From contig NC_080560.1 in NCBI RefSeq assembly GCF_030253575.1, forward strand, positions 42,795,001 through 42,859,000: a DNA stretch of 64,000 nt, given 5' to 3'. Shown here in pieces: positions 1 through 10,700 of this stretch. Below the pieces are notes generated by a model. That model did no database searches and was not told the origin of the DNA. It saw nothing but the letters and a program-made list of their open reading frames with translations. A program made the translations under genes and the position numbers. The stretch comes from Rhododendron vialii. Taxonomy: Eukaryota > Streptophyta > Magnoliopsida > Ericales > Ericaceae. Each line of letters starts with the position of its first letter. Positions within the stretch are counted from its first letter, which is position 1.

Positions 1-277
1 CCGTAAAATTGCACTGAAGGAGTCAAATCTTTTGTACCGAAAAAGTACCTACTGTTTTTGTGCAATTCTAGCCGCAAAATTGCACAAAAGTTTCTTCCCG
101 GGAAAATACTTTTGTCCAATACTATGGCTGAAATTCCTGGGATTGACCTGGTCCCATGTGAAGGGGTATATTTGGCGCTGAAAATGCATTGCATAGCTCT
201 ATTACAGGACAACAATGCATGAGGGCTTACGGTTTTTTAATGACAGCATATTGCTTTGTTTGGGTGTAGAAAAATAG
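1..277 (+). other. Intron of the OEP16-2-like gene
   Basis: No open frame joins this stretch to the exon at 278. It holds a locally repeated motif (GCAAAATTGCAC-like words near 5-15, 60-70 and 74-90) that may be an old MITE fragment. It ends with a plausible acceptor at 276-277. Confidence 0.5.
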
Positions 278-413
278 TGCAGTAGCAGGAGCAATCACAG
301 GGATGGCACTAGCACTTACAACAGATGATTCTTCCCATGAGCAGATGGTGCAAAGTGCTATTACTGGCGCAGCCATCTCCACTACTGCCCACCTCCTTGC
401 TGGGATATTCTAA
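278..413 (+). CDS. Last exon of OEP16-2-like outer envelope pore protein (partial)
   Basis: The 44 codons from 279 to the TAA at 411-413 read as a glycine/alanine-rich membrane segment, a short polar turn (TTDDSSHEQ) and a second Ala-rich helix ending LLAGIF. This matches my memory of the C-terminus of plant OEP16-2, a Tim17/22/23-superfamily amino-acid-selective channel of the plastid outer envelope. The exon begins after an AG at 276-277, and the first base completes a codon begun in the previous exon. Upstream exons lie outside the window; 1-277 looks like intron. Another Tim17-family member cannot be excluded from 44 residues. Confidence 0.72.
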
Positions 414-1178
414 GTTTGGCACTCTAGGAATGTAGTTGCTTTCCTGTTTCTTTTAACAGCATCTCTGGTTTATTTAAGAGATTGGACTTGGTATTTTGTT
501 GCGACTTTTGCCGTGGTCGGCTAATCATTTGGATGTTGACTTGGATCAAAGTATCTGGTTATAAATGTGGCACGCCACCTAATGCCGTTTCCTCCCTCCC
601 TCCCTCTCTCTCTCTCTCTCTCGTATGCTGAGGGGTAGGATCACCAGGCATCAGGTTTCCAAGTGACTAGGCATGCTAGTTGACGGGTCAAAGCAAACGA
701 TTGCAAGGGTCTATGTTTTCTATGTTATGTAGCACAGGGGTGACTGTGTGTTTATAATGTCGAGTGTTTCTTAGCAGGGATTTTGGTGAGGGTAAGGTTG
801 GGTGTTTACGAGGGTGTTATGTATCTAGGGCGGGGGCCGCGGAGTTTATAAGGTGTCAGTTTTTCTTGCATAATATGTACATTTTTGTGAAAAGAGCAGT
901 GCTATATCGTCCGGGCACAAATTTGGACAAAAAGTCCGATGGATGTAATCTCACACGATGCTCGTAGATTCACTCACATCGGATGGTTCACATACATTGG
1001 ATATGTGTTTATGATGGCTCAAACACATTGGATGGCTACACACGTTGGACACACATTAGATGGCTACATATGTTGGTGCACATCTGTTTTTATTTTTTAG
1101 ACGATCGTGTCTCAGGCACTTTCCACCTTCCTAGAAGTAGATCTTACAATTTCAAAGTTCTCAAAAAGCAATCATTAG
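414..1178. other. 3'UTR and intergenic stretch
   Basis: Downstream of the OEP16-2-like stop. It contains a CCCT/CT microsatellite (about 591-621). Short open frames at 764-967 and 983-1192 have no recognisable domain. The latter is built on a repeated 'TTGGATGGCTACA'-like word at about 1026-1075. I see no gene. Confidence 0.5.
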
Positions 1179-1303
1179 TGAGTTTTTTTTAATCCAAGAA
1201 AATCTTAATCTATACTCTCTTAGGGGAGTTGATTGAGATTTGAACCTTCACCAAATAAAGTGCCTATTAGCTTATTTACCAGTTGAGTTAGGAGGCAACT
1301 TTT
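1179..1303 (-). mobile_element. tRNA-derived SINE
   Basis: On the minus strand the element starts near 1303 and carries an A-box-like stretch (TAACTCAACTGGTAA) and a B box (GGTTCAAATC). It ends in TTGGATT followed by an A-tract (+ strand T-run 1183-1190). It is bracketed by an exact 10-bp direct repeat CAATCATTAG at 1169-1178 and 1304-1313, which is the expected target-site duplication of LINE-mediated insertion. The box order and A-tail give the orientation. Confidence 0.82.
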
Positions 1304-1639
1304 CAATCATTAGCTTTTGTTAAAGGTTCTTTAAAATATATTTTGAACTTTTAAGATTCTTAAAATCTGAAAACGGTAAATCGGACAAGTTTTTGAGACG
1401 ATTTGGATTCTGATTAAGTTCAAAAGCTTTTTATTTTTTTTAACTTTTTGGAAAAGATACCACAGCTTCTTCCGCAGATTAATCATAATTTCAGAGTTAG
1501 ATTACATAAGTTTATATTTTTTCTAGTTGAATCTACAATTTGTAATCTCGAGCACAATGTTAAGGTATAACTTAAATTTTGTTTTCACAAATGTCACAAA
1601 GTTTTATGCATATTGTTCCTGTGTTCGAATCACCAAATA

Positions 1640-1875
1640 TTGCCTCCGTCCCAATTTAGTTGTCACTTTTGGGAGTTCATGTCACTTTTTAATTGATTAT
1701 ATCTTGTAATTTATAATGTTTTAGGTGATTTTGAAAACATTATATTATAGAACAAATCGAGATCTATCAAATAAGATCCATATTGGATATAAAATTCATT
1801 ACCAATTTAAAGATATAACTAATTTTTTTATCCAGTTAGAATAGAATTGGGACAAGTAAATTGAGACGGAGAGAG
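1640..1875. mobile_element. Stowaway (Tc1/mariner) MITE
   Basis: About 236 bp between two TA dinucleotides (1638-1639 and 1876-1877). The right end reads GAGACGGAGAGAG and the left end CCTCCGTCCCAATTT, the classic CTCCCTCCGT terminal repeat of plant Stowaway elements with a slightly decayed left tip. The interior matches the element at 37745-37982 in opposite orientation. Confidence 0.85.
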
Positions 1876-1877
1876 TA

Positions 1878-2222
1878 CTTTACCAACCAACATTGTAATT
1901 TGACATTTAACTTCCTCTGTTACCAATATTGTCTCGTCACACCATATTACTATCTGGAGGAGACCCCATCGCACTGATGCGTGGATGATATTAGGAGTAT
2001 GTTACAATAAGACAGTAAATCTATGGACTAAAATACCAACCCACGCTCAAAAACACGAAAGCACAACAGCTGACATGGCCTAGGCCCCACGTTAAGCTCC
2101 AGTAAAGAGATAAAGACTCAAATATGGGTCTTGTCAACCAAGTCATGAGTTTCTACCACTGAACCAACTCCTTTTATTGGTGTCATTTGACATTAATGAA
2201 GATAATGGAGAGTGCTATTTGA
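1878..2222. other. Intergenic, no gene seen
   Basis: AT-rich sequence with many stops on both strands. No domain or repeat end recognised. Confidence 0.4.
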
Positions 2223-2231
2223 AACAATTTA

Positions 2232-2363
2232 GGTAAAATGACGGCCAATGACGTGTTTTGATAATTAATACTCACCAAAGACATTTTCAGTATTAACATA
2301 TGTTCTTAGCATGTTCTTAATGGGTATTAATTATCAAAACACGTTATGGGCCGTCATTTTCCC
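2232..2363. mobile_element. Mutator-type MITE, 132 bp, near-perfect hairpin
   Basis: The left arm GGTAAAATGACGGCC...TTTTGATAATTAATAC and the right arm GTATTAATTATC...GGCCGTCATTTTCCC are inverted copies over about 40 bp each, so most of the element is a palindrome. The 9-bp AACAATTTA is duplicated exactly at 2223-2231 and 2364-2372. A 9-bp TSD with long TIRs fits a Mutator-like MITE. A relative interrupted by another MITE lies at 37.7-38.0 kb. Confidence 0.85.
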
Positions 2364-2539
2364 AACAATTTAACTTTCTTACTTTGGGTGGTAGTGTTGG
2401 GGCCCATTTGGAGCCCACAATAGTATGCTATATTCGGTCCAATTATCAAAACCCTTTGGCCCAAAATTGCTGAGACTTGACCATATAACCCAACCTCGAT
2501 GATTCGGGTCGCCCAAACTCCAGTGTACCATACCCGACT

Positions 2540-2870
2540 CTACTTATAACTCGCTGTACGGGTGCTAAACGAGCGAACATGAGCGAACATGTGTTGATCT
2601 TGATTCGGAAATTTAACGAGTTTCAAAAATATGCTTGAGCTAAATTTGTTTATAAGATGAATCAATGTTCAATGAGCTTTAAATAACCAAAATGCAAGCC
2701 AATAGCGACTAGCTTGATGTTTGTATATATTAAGATTAACGAGCCGAGTTATTATTTGTTCGAACTTAGATCAAAATCTTAACGATATTTAAAATAATGT
2801 TTCAACATGCTTTGAGAGGCGGCTTTTGAAAACAAACACGAGCTCAAACTCGAAAACGCTTAATTCGCTT
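2540..2870. mobile_element. Degenerate non-autonomous hAT-like sequence (GAGCT-rich)
   Basis: Contains scattered ACGAGC/GAGCTC/TTGTTCG words at both ends, like the better-preserved 40331-40723 element and the 5990-6290 segment. No clean termini or target duplication could be read, so boundaries and class are tentative. Confidence 0.3.
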
Positions 2871-2879
2871 GTTAACCTT

Positions 2880-2977
2880 TACTTAATTAACATTGCGCTT
2901 GCTTCTCTCTCTCTCTGTCTCACTAACCACCCCCCCCCCCCCCCCCGCTCTCTCTCTCTGGTGTGCGATTTGAGACG
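2880..2977 (+). promoter_or_regulatory. Putative 5'UTR exon 1 and CT-rich leader of the ZCCHC10-like gene
   Basis: A CT microsatellite, a C-tract at about 2931-2946 and more CT precede a strong donor (ACG|GTACGT, GT at 2978-2979). CT-rich initiators are typical of plant core promoters. Splicing to the acceptor at 4646-4647 (or 4658-4659) would place the ATG 30-40 nt into exon 2. The transcription start is not determined. Confidence 0.45.
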
Positions 2978-3588
2978 GTACGTACGCTCTCTCTCTCTCT
3001 CTCTCTCTCTTCGAATCTTTGGTTTCTCGTGCGACCTTGGATTTTTGACGGCTTAAATTCACACACAGACAAGTATATGTCTATCTGTCTCTGCGTTACC
3101 TGTTTTTGCGATCTCGATTCTATTTGTTTTTTCTTTACTGAAAACCAAATAAAATCCGATTCCTAGGGTTTTTTTTCCCGTCGCCCAATTAAGATTCCGT
3201 GTTTCAGAATTGATAGAGATATTTGATCTACATCAAGAGTTGTAGCTATGTGTCAAGACTCATGTATTCTGTGTTTTGTATTCTCAATTTGTTCTGATTT
3301 GGGTACTCACTGTTTGGTTTATTATGTGTTTTTACCACTTTCGATCGTATTTATTTGTTTTCTTATATGGAATCGTTGTCTTTCCTCAGTTTCAGTAAAA
3401 ATTAGGGTTCTTTGCTCTTCAATTGAGAGGTTGACTATGAACTATCTTTTGACGTGTTGTTAAACTGCTTTCTTTTTAATTTACTATTTGGTTACATAGA
3501 ATTATCGCTTTCTCATTTGGCAAACACAGAGGAAGGCTAAAGCAACAGTCTAAATAAATGTTGAGTTTGAGTTGTTCGATTCTGTGAT

Positions 3589-4100
3589 TCATTTGAGGTA
3601 GTCGAGGAGGCTTGAGCGACTTAAGTGACCGAAGAGGCGGAGCGTGTTGATGTTGGAGTCATGTTGACAGCAAGATAGTATGATGAGTATGAATTCAGTG
3701 GCCTTTGATTGGAGTCCGTGACTGAGTCGTGAGTTATGCCGATTGGAAGAGAGAGGGGAGAAGTCGAGATGGGGTGGGTACGCCATAGGGATAGGTGATT
3801 CCAGTGTTTGGAAAGAAGGGTGGTTTGGGCGAGGGATTTCATTGGGAGGAAAGAGAATATGTGCTCACGTATTTCATCCGGTAGATCAATGTTTGTGTCT
3901 CTGATGATTCTGTTCTTCGACTTGTTTATGAAAAGTGAATTCGTTTTTTTATCTAGGCACTTGGCCCACCAGTGGTGTAGTCTAAAGTATGGTGAGGTGG
4001 TGGCTTCTATTGCTATAGAGAGGAAGAGTAGAGACCCTTGTTGATGGGGGTTGGGTAGGGGTGGCGTAGTATAGATTCTTGTAACATTTGACAACAAAAA
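3589..4100 (-). pseudogene. F-box protein gene fragment (antisense, in ZCCHC10-like 5'UTR intron)
   Basis: On the minus strand an open frame (4154-3621) contains a recognisable F-box: DLPDEIREHIFSFLP, then a KSLAQTTLLSKHW-like core, the pattern of plant F-box/FBD/LRR proteins (SCF ubiquitin-ligase substrate receptors). Only the F-box and a short tail remain. After it the frame ends at 3621, while similar-looking sequence (LRLFGHLSRSSLLDYL) continues in another frame, suggesting a frameshift. There is no LRR or FBD domain and no credible start, so I read it as a truncated copy. Parts of its flanks (about 3470-3520 and 4015-4095) recur at 6795-6850 and 6930-7005 without the F-box body. Confidence 0.6.
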
Positions 4101-4659
4101 AATGAGTGCTTTTTTTTTTGGTTGTTTGATGTTTTGGCCTAATTTTTTTCCCACAAATTGCTGTTGTGTAGTTGTTTTCTTCAGTTTCTAGTTTCATGTT
4201 GTAACCTTTTAATTGGAATAAAGATGAAGTGAACTGTTTTGTTATCTCCTCCTTTTTGTGGCATATAGTTGAGGTTTTCTTCAAGTTTTGTACCTATTCT
4301 TTGACGCCTAGTGCATTGAGATGAAAAAATCCTGAGCTTGTACAGAACTAGTTCATTTGCTTTTTATTCTATGGTTTTTAGGGATTGTTGTGGAATGGGT
4401 ACTTTGTTTTGACCTAAATTAGTTGTAGAATCACATTACGTTGTTATTCAGTTTGACGTTTCATCTTTTAATCTTGTCAATAGGAATGAACACTAAGTGC
4501 ATAAGATTTGTTTTACGGCTCGTACCATCATACCGTCTAGATTTAAATGCATTTTTAACCATTCAGTTGGTTTTCTTGAAGTGTTGCTCTATTGCCTTTA
4601 CCTAGTGATCTAGAACTAATCCTTTTTTTTTGTTTTTGTTTCTTTAGGGCTTTCTGTAG

Positions 4660-5478
<819 letters not shown>

Positions 5479-6412
5479 ACAGTTGCATGTAAAGAGGAGG
5501 AAATTGTGGTATTTTATCTCTGTATGTCAACTATGTGTGCTTTGACTATGCCTTATCCATCTCCTACGGTTTGTAGCTATGATCCTGTGGAGGTTACTAG
5601 ATGGTGATCTTGGACATGTAGCAGACAGGCTCTACACTTCATATTTTTCGTTTAGTTTCCTTAGCAATTGAGTGATGCTTGTAGTAATTTTGAACCTGTG
5701 GTTGCCTCTCTATTTATACCTGTTATTGTTCTTTTTCGCCTTCCTTTTTTATGGTAATTCAATGTGAAGCAAGAAGAGACCTTTTTATCTGATCAGGGTG
5801 GAGTTTCTCTTCACTTTCTATGGTAGTTTTGTTTATGGATGTAAGACTCTGTACTGTCTCAGAATATGATGCAGCGGGGCTTCTTTGCAGTGGTGGAATA
5901 TACACATACAGGTTGTAATTGCTCCGAGTTTGACTAGGCTTGTGGAGTGAGTCTGAATGTCTGATGGCGGACAGGGCTGATACACAAGCCCGGTAGTGGA
6001 CTTGGTTTGAAAACTCGTCGACTCGATGAGCTTTGAAAAGTATTCAAATTTAACTTGTTGACGAGACAAATCGAGCTGAAACGGCCTCTAATTGAGCTGA
6101 TCTTGACAGGCTCGAAATCGTTTATACATGTACTATCTGAATGAGCCTAAACTTGGCTTGTTCGAGGTATAGCTTAATGAGCTTCAAAATAATATTTAAG
6201 CTTGATTTGTTAATGAGCTTTTGAAAACCAAACACTTGACTCAAGCTCAAGTAACTTAATTTGCATATAAGTGGTTCTCGTTTAGGGCCGGTCGAAAGTT
6301 TAGGAGAGCTTTTGAAGTAGTCCTGGGCTGGCCACCATCGTAGATGAATATCTATTGTGAAGATTGAGAACTATGGAGGAGTGACGGAATGTATATCAAA
6401 CCCTTTACCCTT
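5479..6412. other. 3'UTR of ZCCHC10-like gene and degenerate hAT-like sequence
   Basis: About 5480-5760 is probably 3'UTR. From about 5990 to 6290 there are repeated GAGCT/CTCGA words (AACTCGTCGACTCGATGAG, GCTTGTTCGAGG) like the hAT MITE at 40331-40723, but without readable ends. No gene seen. Confidence 0.4.
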
Positions 6413-6535
6413 GTTACAAACTAATTTCTCCTTGAGATATCTTACTCCCCTCTGCTAAGGAATCCCCAAGAGATCAACCAATTTCCTAAACTGGATGAAC
6501 TGGGACCTGTACCCAAAATGGGTCGCAAAAAAATA
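6413..6535. repeat. Dispersed duplicate, copy 1 (pair at 7573-7680)
   Basis: About 110 bp from 'CTAATTTCTCCTTGAGATAT' onward, through the AAGAGATCAACCAATTTCC words, recurs at 7573-7680 in the same orientation with only a few differences. Either two copies of an unknown repeat or a local duplication. Copy 2 abuts the 3' end of the BRWD gene. Confidence 0.8.
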
Positions 6536-6549
6536 TCATTGTAGGCCAA

Positions 6550-6718
6550 AGCGTAGAAGTTTGTGGCCAGAGTGTAAAAGTTTGTGGCCATAATGTAAAA
6601 ATTTGAAGTCATAGTGCAAAAGTTTGCAGCCAATGACGTAAAAATTTGAGGCCGGAGTGCAAAAGTTTGCGGATAGATTGCAAAAGTTTGTGGCCGGGTT
6701 GCAAACGTTTGTAAACTA
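6550..6718. repeat. 21-bp minisatellite, about 8 copies
   Basis: The unit AGTGTAAAAGTTTGTGGCCAT repeats eight times with substitutions (GCGTAGAAGTTTG, ATGTAAAAATTTG, GTGCAAAAGTTTG, ACGTAAAAATTTG, TTGCAAAAGTTTG and so on). The period is a multiple of three, so the minus strand reads as a repeated 7-residue NFYxxAT pattern. I regard that as a coincidence of period, not a protein. Confidence 0.85.
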
Positions 6719-6719
6719 T

Positions 6720-7570
6720 CATGATGTAAACTATCATGCCCTCATGACAGATAATTCACACACCCCCGATATTTTTTTAAACTGCTTTTTGTTGAATCAA
6801 CTACTATTTGGTTACATAGAATTATTACTCTCTCATTCGGCTTTTAAGAAAAGTGTAATCATTTTTTAAACCGGACACTTGACCCAACAGTTATATACGT
6901 AGTCCAAGTACGAAGAGACAAGTCCTATAGAGCGGAAGTAGAGACCCTTGTTGATGGGTTGGGTGGGAGTGGGGCAGTCTAGATTCTCGTAACACGTGAC
7001 CCTGTTGGATATTTTTAGTGACTATTAAAACAAAAATGATACTCACACAACAATCCAAACACAATCTCTCAAACATGTAAGCTCCACACGCACAATTATG
7101 TGTAAACCCCACATGTCTGTTAGAGGTTGTGTGACTTCCCAAGTGATTGAGACGTAAGACTCGATTTGATTTATTGAAAATGTTGACTACAGGTTTCGGA
7201 GAAAAAATGAAACCCAACTAGTATCCGCGATTTTTATTTTACGAATAACCGAACCGCTGCCATCCCTTGAGTTGAACGATCAGGTACTTAATGATATCCA
7301 ATTAAGCTGATTTTTTGCATAGTTGTTCTACTCGACAAGTTCTATAAAGTGAACGATTCAAATCATCGGAGCGAGACCAGGGTGGGCCCCAAAATGGGGT
7401 GCAGCAGCATGCTGCTCTTCCCAAGGGGACAGCAGCCCCCCTCCCTTCGAGAGGGATGGAGGGAGATGCCTAAAATTGACTATCATTTCTCATTAACAAT
7501 TATGAAGCATGCTCATATCTCTGCGCTTGTCTATACACAAATGAATTCCTGGTGTGGATGCTTTGCCCCT
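6720..7570. other. Intergenic with duplicated pieces of the ZCCHC10-like intron
   Basis: 6795-6850 resembles 3480-3530 (TTTGGTTACATAGAATTAT shared), and 6930-7005 resembles 4015-4095 (GTAGAGACCCTTGTTGATGG shared). No coding domain seen. Short minus-strand frames here are unsupported. Confidence 0.5.
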
Positions 7571-7572
7571 GT

Positions 7573-7680
7573 AACAAGCTAATTTCTCCTTGAGATATCT
7601 TCCTCCCTCTACTAAGGAATCCCCAAGAGATCAACCAATTTCCTAAACTGGATGAATTGGGACCTATACGAAAAAGGGTT
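7573..7680. repeat. Dispersed duplicate, copy 2 (pair at 6413-6535)
   Basis: Second copy of the repeat described at 6413. It lies just beyond the BRWD stop codon, so it may be part of that gene's 3'UTR. It shares the AAGAGATCAACCAATTTCC core with copy 1. Confidence 0.8.
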
Positions 7681-7797
7681 GCGAAAAAAAAGAGAAAAGA
7701 ATCAACAAATAGAAGAGGGAAAAAAGCTACAAGAAAATAGAAGGGGTAGATTCAACCACAAGGCGGCTGATTTTCTACAAAATTGTATCCGAGGAAT

Positions 7798-10700
7798 CTA
7801 CAAGGACAATAAGGTCCGATTGAACCATTCCGATAAGCGTCTGATTTTTGATAAAAGCTCTGCCTTTCTTTCGAAATAAGCCTCAGCATTTGATAGCATC
7901 ACCGAAATGTCATGCTTCATTGCCTCCAAACTTCGATAGTAGTTATTCTCCAGTCTAGACTGGATCACATCAAGTGATAAGGGAACAGGAAACCTACAAA
8001 ATTGAATGGATCCAAATACAACTTCAACTTCCCATTTACACATCAAATTAGGCATCAAATAGAGGAAAACATTTTCCAATATCTTCCGGCAAAAGGATAT
8101 ATCTAGGAATCAAATAGGAAAAATGGTTTTGTGGAAGATAACCACGCATCAAATTAGTCTTTGTAGACATGCTAAACGAAATGACCTAAAACCTAACTAA
8201 ACAAGAATATGGACAACGATACCTGTTTAAAAATTTGTCCTTTTGTGAAACTTGTTTCAGTTTCCGAATCCCATAACGATCCTGCAAATTTCCAAAAAAA
8301 TATCAGTAGTCCTTGTTTAATACGTACAGTGATACTGGTTTCAAAATATACTTATCTTGAAGAATGAAGCCTAAACTAGATTTTACCTTGTCTTCACTTG
8401 CTGATGCCTCCAATTCGTCTAAAGAGCAGAGCATATTTTCTCTGATCTCATTGTCGATGCCAGGCGGATCCCACTGAGTTTCAGCGTCGCGAAGTTCCCA
8501 AGGACTATGTTGAAGTGGGTCTGAGGGATCACCCTTATATCGAACTGCATACTTGTCCCATGGACTGTCTGGAAAATCCTGCGATTTAGGTTTCACACCA
8601 ACAATCCGACCTTCCCACCAACTCCCATTTTTCTCGCCAGGGTTTTCCCACCAGACTTGGCATTTATCCCTCAAAACCCAATTTCTCTGGATTGCAGCAT
8701 CATACTGACTTCTTTCGACAAGGAAGTCTGGCAAATCGTTCAATTCAGGCAGAGTCAAATTAAATGATTTTCCAGCGACACTGGAAGAAGAATCTACAAA
8801 CTGAAGTGTCATTTTACAGCATCCATCCCCAGAACCTCGATATGGAGCATACTGAAGGGCCTTAACTCTACAAAATTCCACCGCTCTGATGTTTCCCTTT
8901 ATCATTATCCAAGGGCCTACTTCTTTTGTACCACTATGGCTAATATATTCCTGATGGCCCTGAAAAATAGTACAAAATAAGTTACAAAATTATCATCTGC
9001 ATTCAACATAGAACAAAACCAAAAAGGGGTCATTTTAAATTAAATTTAGTATAGACGATCACTCAGAAATAGTACAAAGTAAATTGCTTAATTACTATCT
9101 TCATTTAGCATTCAACAAAGCAAAAGTAGGGATTGCTAATCAGAAACTGAATATGATCAAATTTGATTAAACTTGGAACATACCTGTCTCAAATATACAA
9201 CTCCATCCCCTAGCTGGGGAATGTATCGCGAGCCTTCCCCATGTGTTGACAACATCAACCATGAGTTTCTCACTGGTTGATGTGACTTCTTTCGGTTGGT
9301 CGGAGTGGAGTCCTGAATGTGATAACTGCTTCTCCTGTTTCTTGCAGACCTTAATCCAACAGTTACCCTTGAGCCTGATCCCCATTCTTCGCTAGGATGT
9401 TCATCGCATGCATTGATGGAAGTTTTCTGATCATTAGAATCTTTTGAACCATCATTTTCCTCCCTCAATTTGATATCACAGCCCAAACCATTTGCTTCAT
9501 GAATGGTTTCCCCCAATCCCATGGACCGTGTCCGGCGGACCCCATTAGTTGTGGCTTGAGGTAAATCAAGATTAGGACTGCTCACATTTGAAGTGTTTGC
9601 GATGACACCTCCGCTGTCACCTTCTGGATTGCTTCTAGCCCTAGATGACCTCAACCTTCTATAAACAGCACTATACATCCTATCGTTTGAGTTCGACTTC
9701 TGTGAAACTGAATTTGCTTCGCCTTTGAGGTCTACATGGTGTGAACTGGGCCCCGCAGCGCCATCATTGTAAGGCCCTTCTGAAGTCAATTTCTGCTCTG
9801 TGTATGGGCTTTCAGATAGAGGACCATGACTTCCAACATTACTCTCATCCTCCATGGAAGATCCAACTTCCAACTCAGGACTTTCATCATCTTTGGAAAT
9901 CATTTTTGACTCTTTCAATTCAGCATGGTTTTCAAACCCATTTGTATAAGGGAGAGAAGAAGTTGTTGCATCATCAAAAGACCTTGGATCCTGTTTTGGT
10001 AATTTATTGTGAGCCTGGTGTTCAACGATATCTTCAGGAGTACCATCCTCAACCTGTTGCTGGTTCATATGAACCATTTCGTTCGTCTGAACACCATTAT
10101 ATTCAGTTTCTGAACTAGAATGAAATTTTTCAAACCGATTTTCCAATGTCTGCCCACTGACAACATCCTTGATTGTAGTCAATGGCATGTGTTCACCCAT
10201 CTTCAAACGTAGTTTGGACGTGCGAGCCTTGAACCCTCCCCATTTAATATTGCGCTTATATGCATCAAACAGCTCTAGATCATTTTCAACCTTTGCATTA
10301 CCCACCGTCCCATTTCTTTCAACTCTACTGCACTCTGGATCCTGAGAGCAATTCTGATTTTCTTCATTGGCTTTCTGTGGAGATTTAAATGATGAGCCAA
10401 CAAGATCTGGCTTCCCCTCAGATTCAATTGTTGTGCTTTCTGCCGGTACAGACTTATTTAAAGCACGAGTTGGAAATTTCACAACCAATCTCCTATTTCC
10501 AGAAATCAAACGAGATTCAGAGCATTCATGAGGTTTAACCACACTGTCAGACTCATCCACTAGAACTTCTTTCCCTTTTGAATGGTTAGGTTGTTTGTTT
10601 TGTGAAGAGTTATCAGATTCTTCACCGCCCATGCTGGAATCCTGCAGCATGGATTCACTTTCCAATGAACTTTCTGATCTATCTTCTTCTTCTCCATCTG

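Noticed and set aside
2826..3056. Ser/Leu-repeat open frames over CT microsatellites (also 18.7, 28.3, 63.8 kb)
   Set aside because: Low-complexity dinucleotide repeats give long meaningless frames; no conserved domain.
7652..7879. 75-codon + strand frame rich in Lys/Glu
   Set aside because: Overlaps the BRWD last exon on the other strand and a dispersed repeat; A-rich composition explains it.
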